Positions 33,894 to 43,172 are shown, counted from the stretch's first letter. The stretch is DNA of 64,000 nt from Coriobacteriaceae bacterium (GCA_025992705.1 DAJPGJ010000001.1:372001-436000), one strand, 5' to 3'. Translations and numbers: made by a program. Notes: a model not told the origin generated them from the letters alone.

Positions 33894-35849
33894 ATGGATA
33901 TGGCGTCTTTTAACGATTACGAGTACGTGTTTACGCCGCTCAGGGTAGGTAGGCAGGTGCTCAAGAACCGCATTATCTTTTCGCCCATGGTTTCTGATTA
34001 CACGACCGCAAATGGCGAGCCGACGCAAGGTTACATTGACTTTGTCGAGGAGCAGGCCAAGACGGGTGCGGCGCTCATTACGTTGGGGGCGACGCCGGTC
34101 AACTGGGACACTGCCCCCGATTATCCCGCCGAGCTGAACGTTACCGAGGATACGCGCATCAATGGTCTGGTACTGCTGTCCGAGGTCGCGCATCGCCACG
34201 GGGCCAAAATCTCCGTCGAGCTCGTTCACGCCGGTCGCGGCGTGCACCCCGAACTCATCCAGAGCGAGTACGGACTTGCGCCCACGCCGCTGCCCATTCC
34301 GGGGCAGTACCCGTATCTCAAGGAGATGGAGTTCCGCGACATGGAGAACATCATCGCGGACTATGTCGATTGCGCGGTGCGCCTCAAGAAGGCCCAGTTC
34401 GACGGCGTAAACATTCACGCCGCACATGGCAACCTGATTGCGGCGTTTCTTTCGCCGCTCACCAATCACCGAAACGACAACTTCGGCGGCAGTTTCGAGA
34501 ACCGTTGCCGTTTCCCGTTGATGCTGCTCAAGGCCGTACGCGAAGCCGTCGGTGACGACTTCATCCTTGACATGCGCATCAGCGGCGACGAGATGGTCGA
34601 TGGCGGCATGGAGGTCGAAGAAGTCATCGAATTCCTCAAGCTCGCGCAGGAATACCTCGACATGGTCAACATCTCGGCCGGCCTCATCGTCGATTGGCGT
34701 GCGCAGCTCTTCACGATGCCGCCCTACTACCAGCCGCATTGCCTCAATAGGGAGCTGTCGCGCAAGGTCAAGGAATGCAAGGAAATCACCATTCCCGTCT
34801 CCGTCGTCGGCTGCATCACCAATATCGACGAGGCCGAGGACATCATTGCGAGTGGGGCTGCCGATGCGTGCTACATCGCGCGTGCCCTGCTGGCCGACAC
34901 CGAGATTCTCAAGAAGTCGTATCGCGGCGAGCCCGAGACGGTGCGCCCCTGCCTGCGTTGCCATTCGTGTGCGGCGGGCGGCGGCAACCACATGTCGTGT
35001 GCCATTAACCCGCAGCTTGGGCGCGGTTATCGTTACTGGGAGATTGTGCCGGCGGCCAAGAGCAAGAAGGTCGTCATCATCGGCGGCGGTCCGGCTGGCA
35101 TGATGGCGGCGCAAACCGCGATCAGACGCGGTCACGAGGTCGTGCTGTTCGAGAAGTCCGCATCGCTGGGCGGTGCGCTCAACGACATCAACAAGCTACC
35201 GTTCAAGAGCGATTTGCTGAAATATACGGAGTGGGACGTCAAGCAGACGATGGAATGTGGTGCTGACGTGCGTCTCAACACCGAGGCGACCCCCGAGCTC
35301 ATCATGGCCGAGAAGCCCGATGCGCTCATCGTCGCGCTGGGCTCCGTGCCGGTCAACCCGCCCGTTCCTGGTCTCGACCGCGACAACGTGTATGGCGTGC
35401 GCGATGTCGATTCCGGACGCAAGAAGGTGAGCGGCAAAGTCGTCGTCTGCGGTGGTGGCGCGAGCGGCTGCGAGTCCGCGCTGGCGCTTGCCATGGAGGG
35501 CTGCGAGGTCACGCTCGTCGATCGTGTTCCGCTCGACAGGTTTGCCGCTGGCATGATTCACATCACGCGCGGCATGTTGATGGCGCTGCTTGAGGAGTAC
35601 AAGGTCCGCATTCTCGATGAGCGCAACGTCGAGGCCATCGACGATGATGGCGTGCACGTGCAGGACAGGAATTGGCGTCGCGAGGTCATTCCCGCTGATT
35701 ACGTGGTCAACGCCATGGGTATACGCCCCGTCGCGCCCGACCAGTTCCGCGAGCTCATCCCCGAGACGTACGTTGTGGGTGACTGTGCGGATATTGGCAC
35801 CATCAAAAAGGCGAACCACAGCGGCTTTGACGCAGCGCTCGAGGTGTAA
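33894..35849 (+). CDS. Flavin/4Fe-4S ene-reductase (old yellow enzyme/FadH family) 1
   Basis: A 651-residue protein like 2,4-dienoyl-CoA reductase and BaiCD. The N-terminal TIM barrel is of FMN old-yellow-enzyme type (FSPMVSDY, FLSPLTNHR, FGGSFENR). A Cys cluster near 353-370 (CLRCHSC and a later Cys) suits one 4Fe-4S cluster. FAD/NAD(P) Rossmann folds follow (IIGGGPAGMMAA near 394). In the barrel motif HAAHGN, Asn180 stands where the family usually has the catalytic Tyr (HGY). TAGGAGAG lies 11 bp before the ATG. The likely role is reduction of an activated C=C bond of an aromatic side chain or ring. Confidence 0.85.
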   Translation: MDMASFNDYEYVFTPLRVGRQVLKNRIIFSPMVSDYTTANGEPTQGYIDFVEEQAKTGAALITLGATPVNWDTAPDYPAELNVTEDTRINGLVLLSEVAHRHGAKISVELVHAGRGVHPELIQSEYGLAPTPLPIPGQYPYLKEMEFRDMENIIADYVDCAVRLKKAQFDGVNIHAAHGNLIAAFLSPLTNHRNDNFGGSFENRCRFPLMLLKAVREAVGDDFILDMRISGDEMVDGGMEVEEVIEFLKLAQEYLDMVNISAGLIVDWRAQLFTMPPYYQPHCLNRELSRKVKECKEITIPVSVVGCITNIDEAEDIIASGAADACYIARALLADTEILKKSYRGEPETVRPCLRCHSCAAGGGNHMSCAINPQLGRGYRYWEIVPAAKSKKVVIIGGGPAGMMAAQTAIRRGHEVVLFEKSASLGGALNDINKLPFKSDLLKYTEWDVKQTMECGADVRLNTEATPELIMAEKPDALIVALGSVPVNPPVPGLDRDNVYGVRDVDSGRKKVSGKVVVCGGGASGCESALALAMEGCEVTLVDRVPLDRFAAGMIHITRGMLMALLEEYKVRILDERNVEAIDDDGVHVQDRNWRREVIPADYVVNAMGIRPVAPDQFRELIPETYVVGDCADIGTIKKANHSGFDAALEV

Positions 35850-35867
35850 ACGCGCAGGTGGCAATAA

Positions 35868-36016
35868 GGGGACAGACCCCCGTTTGTCAGGTGTGGCAAG
35901 CGGGGGACAGACCCTCCTGCATCATCGCAGATGGCAATAAGGGGACAGACCCTCCATTGTCATTTCGAGCGCAGCGCAGCGAAGTCGAGAAATCTTGGCG
36001 ATAAGGGGACAGACCC
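35868..36016 (+). repeat. Four repeat cores enclosing one TTTCGAG palindrome
   Basis: Cores at 35868-35879, 35903-35914, 35941-35952 and 36005-36016 (first spacings 35 and 38 bp). TGTCATTTCGAGCGCAG...GAGAAATCT lies between the last two. The final core abuts the ribosome site of the next gene. Confidence 0.9.
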
Positions 36017-36031
36017 CGGAGAGGAACGATC

Positions 36032-36850
36032 ATGGACAAGATCATCATTGAACCTATCACCAGCATGAAGAACGCGTTTTCCGTCGCTGGCCAGAATGTC
36101 GTTATTACTGGCGGCAATCGCGGCCTGGGCCGCGGTATCGCGCAGGCGTTTGCCGAGTGCGGCGCCAACGTCGCGATTCTGTGCCGGAATGAGGCGTCTG
36201 GTAACGAGGCCGCCGAGCAGCTGCGCTTGCTCGGATCGCGCGCCATCGCCGTAAAGTGCGATGTGGGGGATTTCGATTCCGTGCTGAGGGCCAAAGAGGT
36301 CGTCGCTAGCGAGTTCGACCACATCGATACGCTCGTCAACAACGCGGGCATTGATGGCAAGCACGGCGTCTTCGACGACGCGCGTCTCGAGGAGTTCAAG
36401 CGCGTCATGAACGTCAATCTCGATGGCGTCGCCGCCATGATCCAGGTCTTCGGACAGTGGATGATGGACGAGGGCCGTGGCGGCGAGATCATCAACATCT
36501 CGTCGATTGGCGGCCAGGCCATCGGCGACCCGCGCTCTCATCCCATGCCTTCGTACAATGCCTCGAAGGCCGCCCTCGATCACCTCACGCGTCACCTGGC
36601 GATCGTCATGGGCGACTACGGTATCCGCGTCAACTCGATTGCGCCCGGTCCCACGCATTCCGATCTCGATGCAGGCCTTCCGCCGTCGATTACGGAGTTC
36701 ATCGACGTGACGATGCCGATGCATCGCTTTGGCGAACCGCTCGAGATTGGTGCGTTGGCGGTCTTCCTGTCATCGCCGGCTGCGGCGCAGATCACGGGCG
36801 TTGTCGCCAATCATGATGGCGGTACCATGTGCGTCGGCCTGACGTTCTAA
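36032..36850 (+). CDS. Short-chain dehydrogenase/reductase
   Basis: A 272-residue classical SDR. Cofactor motif TGGNRGLG at 26-33, NNAG, an NISS segment holding the catalytic Ser, and catalytic Tyr175/Lys179 (YNASK). The C-terminus TGVVANHDGG is typical. GGAGAGGA precedes the ATG. It lies between the two ene-reductase genes, so it probably acts with them on the same pathway as an NAD(P)-linked alcohol/ketone enzyme. Confidence 0.9.
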   Translation: MDKIIIEPITSMKNAFSVAGQNVVITGGNRGLGRGIAQAFAECGANVAILCRNEASGNEAAEQLRLLGSRAIAVKCDVGDFDSVLRAKEVVASEFDHIDTLVNNAGIDGKHGVFDDARLEEFKRVMNVNLDGVAAMIQVFGQWMMDEGRGGEIINISSIGGQAIGDPRSHPMPSYNASKAALDHLTRHLAIVMGDYGIRVNSIAPGPTHSDLDAGLPPSITEFIDVTMPMHRFGEPLEIGALAVFLSSPAAAQITGVVANHDGGTMCVGLTF

Positions 36851-36859
36851 TGGCAATAA

Positions 36860-37012
36860 GGGGACAGACCCTCCCGCATCACCGCAGGTGGCGATAAGGG
36901 GACAGACCCCTGTTTGTCATGCGTGGCAACAAGGGGACAGACCCCTGTTTACGGACCCCTGTTTACGCCGCCCGCTTCCCGCCGCGCGTGTGAGTTGCAA
37001 GGGTCTGTCCCC
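36860..37012. repeat. Repeat cluster with one reversed copy
   Basis: Forward cores at 36860-36871, 36898-36909 and 36933-36944 (38 and 35 bp apart) and a reverse GGGTCTGTCCCC at 37001-37012. Confidence 0.9.
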
Positions 37013-37047
37013 ATCGCGTCATCGTCGTAAAATCGAGGAGTACATAT

Positions 37048-39003
37048 ATGCCGAGTTTCAACAATTTCCCTCACATCTTCACGCCGATTAAGATTCGCAA
37101 TTTCGAGCTGAAGAATCGCCTGGTTTTCTCGCCGGTCGTCTCAGGTCATGCGGGTGTTGTCGATGGTCAGGTTACCGAGGCGCTCGTGCAGTTTCTCGGC
37201 GCCCAGGCTCGCAGTGGCGTCGGCATGGTCACAATCGGCGCATCGCCCGTCGACCAAGGCCGTGCACGCGATTTCTTCGGAAGCCTTTCCGTTTGCAAGG
37301 ACGAAGACATTCCCGGCCTGCATCGCCTCGTCGAGGAAGCACATCGCTATGGCGCAGCGATTTCGTGCGAGATCCTGCATGCGGGGCGCATCGCGCAACC
37401 CAACGCGCTCGCCGGACGCAAGGCATGGGTGCCGTGGCTCACGCCCGACATGGACCCCGAGCTGTTCGAGGAAGTTACCGAGGAGCAGATGGACGAGGTC
37501 ATCGACCTCTTCTGCAAGGCGGCCGTGCGTCTGCGCGACGCGGGTTTCGACATGGTGCTCATCCACGGCGCGCATGGCAACTTCGTGAGTGCGTTCTTCT
37601 CGCCGCTCACCAATCAGCGTACCGACGAGTACGGCGGATCCTTCGAGAACCGCATGCGCTTCCCGCTCAAGCTCGTGAAGGCTGTGCGTGAGGCCGTGGG
37701 CGAGAACATGGCCATCGACTTCCGCATCAGTCAGAACGAATACGTCGAAGGCGGCACCACGCTCGAGGATGTCATCACCTTCCTCAAGGCGGCCGAGCCC
37801 TATATCGATGATGCGAATCTCTCGGGCGGCTGGATTTTCGACCCGGTCTACGTCAAGTACATGATGCCGGGTTATCCGCAGGAGCTGTGCCTCAACATCC
37901 CGCGCACGGCCATCGTCCACGAGCAGCTCGATATTCCGGTCACCTGCGTCGGTAACATCCCCAACATCGAGACCGCCGAGCAGATTCTTGCCGAGGGCAA
38001 GGCCGACATCGTCGCCTTCGCGCGCAATATCCTTGCCGATATGGACTTGGTGAACAAGGCGTATCGTGGCGAGGAGGACACTATCCGCCCGTGCCTGCGC
38101 TGCATCGAGTGCGCCTCGCGGCCTGCCGTGGGCGGTGGCGTGCGCTGCTCGGTCAATCCGCAGCTTGGCCGCGAGCTTTACTATCGCGAGATACGGCCGG
38201 CACTTACCAAAAAGAAAGTGGTCGTCATCGGTGGTGGTCCGGCTGGCATGATGGCGACGCAAACCGCCGTCAAACGCGGCCATGACGTCGTACTATTCGA
38301 GCGCGATGAAGAGTTGGGAGGCCGTCTCAAGGAAGCGTCGGTCCTCTTCTGCAAGGAGCCGTACCACAAGCGCTATCTCGCCTGGGACAAGCGTGCAACG
38401 CTCGAGAGCGGCGCGGACATCCGGCTGGGTGTGGAAGCGACGCCGGAGCTCGTCATGGCGGAGAATCCTGACGAGGTCATCGTCGCCATTGGCGGCGAGC
38501 ACATCTGCCCGCCCATCCCCGGCGCCAACGGAGACAATGTCATCACGGTGACCGAGGCCGACCTGGGTCTGGCGCCCATCGGCAAGCGCGTCGTGATCGT
38601 GGGTGGCGGCTTTTCCGCGCTCGAATGCGGTATCCAGCTCGCCTACGAAGGCCATGAGGTCACGGCCATCGATGCGCTGCCCGAGGACAAGCTCTGGCGC
38701 GAGGTCATGAACGAGCTACGCAGCGGTCTCATCGAGCTGCGCGATCGTTACGGCGTGCAGCTCGTTGACGAGGCCATGGTGAAGGAGATTCGCGAGGGGT
38801 CCGTCGTGTATACACGTGGTGGCGAGGATTTCGAGATTCCCGCCGACACGGTTGTCATGGCATGCGGCTTACGTCCGAACAAAGAGATCGTGCAACAGTT
38901 CGTGGAAATGATGCCGCAGGTCACGGTCGTGGGCGATGCGCGCAAGACGGGCAACATCTTCTCGGCGAACATGAGCGCCTTCGATGCGGCGGTAGAACTC
39001 TGA
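37048..39003 (+). CDS. Flavin/4Fe-4S ene-reductase (old yellow enzyme/FadH family) 2
   Basis: A 651-residue paralogue of the 33894 protein, with the same barrel, 4Fe-4S and Rossmann order. The Cys cluster CLRCIECAS plus VRCSVNPQ, then VVIGGGPAGMMAT, are intact. The barrel motif reads HGAHGN, again with Asn (residue 178) in place of the usual Tyr. GAGGAG lies 7 bp before the ATG. It ends at a repeat. The pair and the SDR between them form a plausible three-gene unit, though each gap holds repeats. Confidence 0.85.
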   Translation: MPSFNNFPHIFTPIKIRNFELKNRLVFSPVVSGHAGVVDGQVTEALVQFLGAQARSGVGMVTIGASPVDQGRARDFFGSLSVCKDEDIPGLHRLVEEAHRYGAAISCEILHAGRIAQPNALAGRKAWVPWLTPDMDPELFEEVTEEQMDEVIDLFCKAAVRLRDAGFDMVLIHGAHGNFVSAFFSPLTNQRTDEYGGSFENRMRFPLKLVKAVREAVGENMAIDFRISQNEYVEGGTTLEDVITFLKAAEPYIDDANLSGGWIFDPVYVKYMMPGYPQELCLNIPRTAIVHEQLDIPVTCVGNIPNIETAEQILAEGKADIVAFARNILADMDLVNKAYRGEEDTIRPCLRCIECASRPAVGGGVRCSVNPQLGRELYYREIRPALTKKKVVVIGGGPAGMMATQTAVKRGHDVVLFERDEELGGRLKEASVLFCKEPYHKRYLAWDKRATLESGADIRLGVEATPELVMAENPDEVIVAIGGEHICPPIPGANGDNVITVTEADLGLAPIGKRVVIVGGGFSALECGIQLAYEGHEVTAIDALPEDKLWREVMNELRSGLIELRDRYGVQLVDEAMVKEIREGSVVYTRGGEDFEIPADTVVMACGLRPNKEIVQQFVEMMPQVTVVGDARKTGNIFSANMSAFDAAVEL

Positions 39004-39009
39004 CAAAAA

Positions 39010-39095
39010 GGGGACAGACCCCTAGTTGTCATTTCGAGCGCAGGCGCGAAGCGCCGGAGTCGAGAAATTCCGCTCAGCAAAAAGGGGACAGACCC
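39010..39095 (+). repeat. Composite: TTTCGAG palindrome between two cores
   Basis: Cores at 39010-39021 and 39084-39095. The first has arms TGACAA and TTGTCA, and the right arm is at the same time the start of TGTCATTTCGAG. GAGAAATTC closes the palindrome at about 39070. Confidence 0.85.
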
Positions 39096-39129
39096 CCACG
39101 GGAATGGCGGGGACAGGCCCTCAGGGTCG

Positions 39130-39300
39130 TCCCCGTGGCGCCCGCGCGCAAAAAGCGCTCACCTCTAGGGTCGGGTGATGTTCCGCGCGCAAAAACGGCG
39201 GGAGTCTAGGCAGGCGGCGTGGCAAATCCTAGAGAGGAGGCAGATACGCGCACCCGGCCCCCGCAAATCCTAGAGAAGCGCCAAAAACGCGCAGCGGGCG
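39130..39300. repeat. Tract of CTAG-containing imperfect repeats
   Basis: CAAATCCTAGAGA occurs twice (about 39224 and 39266). CCTCTAGGGT and GTCTAGGC occur nearby in the other sense. GCGCGCAAAAA occurs at about 39147 and 39186. No gene is supported. The rest of 39301-39688 has no gene I can support apart from the leader of the next ORF. Confidence 0.6.
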
Positions 39301-39480
39301 GGCATTCGCGTATGGGAAGATGGAAGACCTCATATTCCCATCTCGTATTTACACGCTGCGATATTGCAATTTCACCTTTTCCGTCCCGGTTGAATACCAT
39401 ATGAATCGGAAGACGGATCCCAAGCAATTGGATATGCCCCCCAAACCCTCCTCGGATCCATATTCCTTTCCCTCATTATC

Positions 39481-39510
39481 CGAGCGCCCTACCCCCCCCC
39501 TGGGCGCTCG
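39481..39510. promoter_or_regulatory. Hairpin with a poly-C loop
   Basis: CGAGCGCCC (39481-39489) and GGGCGCTCG (39502-39510) form a 9-bp stem. The 12-nt loop is TA, nine C (39492-39500) and T. It lies about 180 bp upstream of the small gene at 39689. Confidence 0.7.
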
Positions 39511-39688
39511 GACCCAAACATTTCATTCACGCGCACACATTGAGTCCTCCCGCATTTGAAATGCCGGATCGTCTGCCAAGCCCTATTCCCGTTGGGAATG
39601 AAATACCCCCTGAAATGGCATTTTATGTATGCCTGGCATTCCATCTATACTCGCGCTGTTGGTCACGCACGCAACGGAGGAGAGGATT

Positions 39689-39940
39689 ATGCTTACTGTC
39701 GAATCTCACGAGTATGATGCCAGCACGGGTATCGATACCTACGTCTTTAGTCCGGGCAGCATGAAGGCCAAGGTCAAAGTCATCCAGGAGGATGGCGATC
39801 CTGAGGTTCTTCTTGGCGTTGACGGCATGGCGGTTCAGCAGGATGTTGTGGGTGAGCCCACGTGGACTGTCTGCGCTAACAAGGAGATTGTCAACATTGC
39901 CCTCGAGGAGTGGGAGAAGCGCAAGGCTGCCGAGAAATAG
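39689..39940 (+). CDS. Small hypothetical protein
   Basis: An 83-residue soluble protein starting MLTVESHEYD and ending in a charged helix (EEWEKRKAAEK). CGGAGGAGAGGATT precedes the ATG. A TATACT box is at 39646-39651. A strong bidirectional hairpin follows. No family recognised. Confidence 0.7.
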   Translation: MLTVESHEYDASTGIDTYVFSPGSMKAKVKVIQEDGDPEVLLGVDGMAVQQDVVGEPTWTVCANKEIVNIALEEWEKRKAAEK

Positions 39941-39974
39941 GCGTCAGCGACACCACGCATCATAGGTTCAATGA

Positions 39975-40008
39975 GAGGGGAGGCACACTGCAAGGCGTGC
40001 CTCCCCTC
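39975..40008. terminator. Bidirectional terminator between convergent genes
   Basis: A 12-bp stem GAGGGGAGGCAC/GTGCCTCCCCTC with a 10-nt loop lies between the small + gene and the minus-strand operon. The flanking U-tracts are short. Confidence 0.7.
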
Positions 40009-40031
40009 CTTGTGTTTGAGTGCTGGGTTTC

Positions 40032-40250
40032 CTAGTCTTGCAGCAAGGGATTGAACTCTCGTACCTCGCCAGTCGTCTCGTCGATACGCCCCATCTTGCC
40101 GCGATGCATGTTGCTGGCATACGACGCGCCGCATGTTGGGCAGTTGCTGACGCCCGGTCGAATCGGCTCACCACAAGCTGAGCACGTGAGCTCCATGCGC
40201 GTCGAAAGCATTCCGCACTTGTTGCATCTGCTGCATTGATAGCAGGGCAT
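40032..40250 (-). CDS. Small Cys-rich zinc-ribbon protein
   Basis: A 72-residue protein opening MPCYQCSRCNKCG, then CSACGE and CPTCGA, so at least two CxxC pairs form a zinc ribbon. The ATG at 40250 is preceded by AAGGGAGAAG, so I prefer it to an upstream in-frame start. It begins 17 bp after the LysR stop and is probably in its operon. The N-terminal CYxCxxC pattern resembles the protein at 28174. Confidence 0.75.
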   Translation of the reverse strand: MPCYQCSRCNKCGMLSTRMELTCSACGEPIRPGVSNCPTCGASYASNMHRGKMGRIDETTGEVREFNPLLQD

Positions 40251-40267
40251 CGCTTCTCCCTTTCCAA

Positions 40268-41194
40268 TCACGAACTCTCGGCAAGGGTATCCTTGCCAAT
40301 AATCTCGATAGCTTCGGGAACGAGAGGGTTGCGGCTATTCTTCGAGAAGAAGACGGCAACCGGGAACGTTGCATCAGCATCGGATATGGGGATTTGCTGA
40401 CAGAACGGAAGGATGCCAATGCCGACTCGCTTGATGAAGTTCTCTCCGAGGATGAGCACCTCATCGGTGAGGCCTGCTGCCACGGTGATAAGGTCGGTGA
40501 GGCGCATCGAGTAGCAGCGTCTGATTTTTGGGGCAAAACCGTGGGCCCTACAGCGTTCTTCGATAAAACGCCATGCTTCGGAAATATGGGATCCTTCAAT
40601 CTTGATGAAAGTCTCATTTTTCAAATCATCAAGAGATATCGTTTCCTGACCCGCAAGCCTGTGATCTTTGCTAACGACGGCAACCCACGAGAGCGTCCCT
40701 ATGGGGACCGAATCGAGCATGTCATCCATGCTGCTGATTTCATAGGCATAATCAAATACGATATCGACATCATCTTCTCGAAGGAGCTCAGACGGGAGCC
40801 TGTGCTTTGCCGGTCGCACTTCGAGGAAATTGCGTCCATGTCTTTCGCTCATGGCCACGAGCATGTTGCTTAGTGTTTGCGAGACTAACTCCTCTTCAAC
40901 GAAACCGCCCACTCTTAGTTGGGGTGGTGGAGTCGCTCGCAAGCTTTTGACCATGGCATAGAAGCCTTTTTGGCTTTCTATAATCTTGTACGCATAGGGC
41001 AACAGCTCAGTGCCGGCTCTCGTGAGGCGAAGGGCACTGCCCGATCTGTCGAAAAGCTCGATATGAAGCTCGCGCTCGAACGAGCTGATATGTTTGCTCA
41101 AAGTGGGTTGTGACATGTTGAGCATGCGAGCCGTTTCCGTGAAATTCAGCCGCTTTGCCAACTCGGCGAACTCCTGAAGAATATCCGTGTCCAT
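40268..41194 (-). CDS. LysR-type transcriptional regulator
   Basis: A 308-residue LTTR. The N-terminal winged HTH (residues 4-62) reads FTETARMLNMSQPTLSKHI. The C-terminal substrate-binding domain begins at about 92. It is divergent to the MFS gene at 41530 across 335 bp, the usual arrangement for a LysR protein and its target. It is therefore the likely inducer-dependent regulator of that carrier, and perhaps of the second oxidoreductase block. Effector unknown. Confidence 0.9.
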   Translation of the reverse strand: MDTDILQEFAELAKRLNFTETARMLNMSQPTLSKHISSFERELHIELFDRSGSALRLTRAGTELLPYAYKIIESQKGFYAMVKSLRATPPPQLRVGGFVEEELVSQTLSNMLVAMSERHGRNFLEVRPAKHRLPSELLREDDVDIVFDYAYEISSMDDMLDSVPIGTLSWVAVVSKDHRLAGQETISLDDLKNETFIKIEGSHISEAWRFIEERCRAHGFAPKIRRCYSMRLTDLITVAAGLTDEVLILGENFIKRVGIGILPFCQQIPISDADATFPVAVFFSKNSRNPLVPEAIEIIGKDTLAESS

Positions 41195-41529
41195 GCCTTA
41201 CCCCCCGGTAGCAACAGTCTGACGTGGTATTCAATTGCGATTCGGTGTAGGACGCCCCTGAATCGTCCAAACAGAATCATGGAGAACGAAAGAGATGATA
41301 GGTCAGAATGAGACTATAAACGAAATAGCAAAAGTGCATATATTCAATTCCAATTATGGCATCGCCTATCAATTCTCTTGCACTTTCGGCATACCCCAGC
41401 TTTCGTTATTGAAACATCGCATTTTTAGTATGCATCGCCATGTTGTTATACCTAGCTCGGTGGTTTGGATTGAGGAGAATCGAATAGTGCCACCCACGGT
41501 GCTATTCACAATCTAGGGAGAGGTGAACT
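41195..41529. promoter_or_regulatory. Divergent LysR/MFS intergenic region
   Basis: A 335-bp AT-rich gap that must hold both promoters and the LysR sites (T-N11-A type motifs are expected). I see no repeat core here, unusually for this window, and no convincing -10/-35 pair that I would assign. Confidence 0.5.
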
Positions 41530-42792
41530 ATGACGGCTGCAACTGCTAACAAGGTCAATCAGCATATTGGCAAGCTGATGGTGCCTATCATGGCGATTTA
41601 TGCGCTCGGCGCTTCGCAGGGTGGTATTAACGCTGGCATTGCTACGATGGGTGCTGCATTTCCGGAGGCCGGCGCAAACATCGCCTGCGTGGTCTCAATC
41701 GTTGCCCTTGGAATGATTCCGGCGGGCGCCATCACAGGAATTGTTTCGGGTAGGTACATCAAGTACCGCACGTCCATCCTCGTCGCGATCGTTCTGTACT
41801 TGATTTCGGGTCTTCTTCCCGTTTTCATGGGAGATTCGATGGGCTTCACCGGCCTGCTTGTATCGCGCTTCATTTTTGGCGTTGCGGTTGGCTGGTGCTA
41901 TCCGCTTGCACAAGCTCTCGTCTTCAAGAGCGTTGACGATGAGCACCAGCGCGCAAAATGGCTCGGTATCGGCTGGGCTTTCGTGAATATCGGCTCGGCT
42001 CTGATGGAGCTTTTCGGAGGTTATCTGGCACTTGTCGGTTGGCAGATGTGCTTCTGGGTTTATGCCATCGGCATCATCCCCTTCATCTTCGTTCTTCTTT
42101 TCCTGAAGGAGCCTGAGACTGACGCCCAGCAGGCTGCGGAACGCGCCGCCGCTCATGGCACGACCGCAGGCAAGGCCCATATCCCCGCACTCGCGTTTGT
42201 CTACATGATCATGCTCACGCTCACGACCGGCTTCGCGATGCCGACGATTCTGTATTGCTCCTTCATCGTTCCCGATTCCGCTGTTGCGGGCATCACGCTT
42301 TCCGTCATGACGCTCGTTGGCGCGGTGTCCGGCTTCACCCTTGGTCCCGTGTATAAAGCCATCGGCAAGTGGACGCTTCCGGTTTCCGTCCTTGTGCTCG
42401 GCATCCTCTACTGCGTTGCCGCCGCCTTCTCGGCTGATTTCCAGATGATTCCTTATCTCATCGGCTTCCTTGCCGGTCACTGGGGCTTTGCAATCGTCAT
42501 TCCGGCCACAGCGGATATGATCACCAACCTCACTCCGATCGGTGCTGCAACGCGCGCGATGGGCTGGAACACGGCTTTCCATCAGATTGGCTGCTTCATC
42601 GGCACGCCGGTTGGCGTCTTTGTCCTGGGTCTCGTAGGGAGCCAGAATCCCGTCGATTGCGTCATGCCGTGCTCCATTGCAATTGTCGTGCTTGGCGTCA
42701 TCTACTGCATCATTGCTGCCTTCACCAAGATGGAGAAATACGGCGAGAACTATGAGATTGAGGCTGAGGCGAAAGCAAATACCGAGGTCTAG
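41530..42792 (+). CDS. MFS transporter
   Basis: A 420-residue, 12-helix MFS carrier, with a first helix region rich in Gly and Ala (YALGASQGGINAG). AGGGAGAGG precedes the ATG. It has a strong terminator and is divergent from the LysR gene. It is a likely target of that regulator and the probable carrier for the oxidoreductase units at 43258 and 46036. It is not closely similar to the 15056/48931 pair. Confidence 0.9.
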   Translation: MTAATANKVNQHIGKLMVPIMAIYALGASQGGINAGIATMGAAFPEAGANIACVVSIVALGMIPAGAITGIVSGRYIKYRTSILVAIVLYLISGLLPVFMGDSMGFTGLLVSRFIFGVAVGWCYPLAQALVFKSVDDEHQRAKWLGIGWAFVNIGSALMELFGGYLALVGWQMCFWVYAIGIIPFIFVLLFLKEPETDAQQAAERAAAHGTTAGKAHIPALAFVYMIMLTLTTGFAMPTILYCSFIVPDSAVAGITLSVMTLVGAVSGFTLGPVYKAIGKWTLPVSVLVLGILYCVAAAFSADFQMIPYLIGFLAGHWGFAIVIPATADMITNLTPIGAATRAMGWNTAFHQIGCFIGTPVGVFVLGLVGSQNPVDCVMPCSIAIVVLGVIYCIIAAFTKMEKYGENYEIEAEAKANTEV

Positions 42793-42852
42793 AGAACTCG
42801 TTCGAACACAGCCCGACATAAGCGGCTTTTATAAGCTAGCGAATTGCCAAGT

Positions 42853-42892
42853 GGACCCCCAGACTTCATCAGGTCTGGGGGTCCGTTTTTTT
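42853..42892 (+). terminator. Rho-independent terminator after MFS gene
   Basis: A 12-bp stem GGACCCCCAGAC/GTCTGGGGGTCC, loop of 8 nt, then a run of seven T. Confidence 0.95.
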
Positions 42893-42922
42893 GAAAATCG
42901 GAGATCAGAATCAGAGAATCAG

Positions 42923-42934
42923 GGGTCTGTCCCC
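42923..42934 (-). repeat. Single reverse repeat core
   Basis: GGGTCTGTCCCC followed by ATCTTCCCACC, the reverse of the usual GGTGGGAAGA linker. Confidence 0.85.
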
Positions 42935-43172
42935 ATCTTCCCACCAGCGGCGATGAGGGCCTGTTCCCGCTTTTCATTCTTCTGCGGCATATGGCGATGC
43001 GACGGGCGAATGACCGCCACGTAAATCATCATTTTTAATATGCAATTCCCCCTTCATATACTCCATCTGTTTGACAGCTGAATGCGTCGTCAATCGTGCG
43101 TCCATGTGACACAAACCACCACCTTGTGCACGCATGTGCCGTAGGAGTCGCAGGGACTTGGCGATCGAGCAT

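Noticed and set aside
41295..41516. 73-codon ORF in the LysR/MFS intergenic region
   Set aside because: AT-rich, no good ribosome site, no known motif, and in the expected promoter region.
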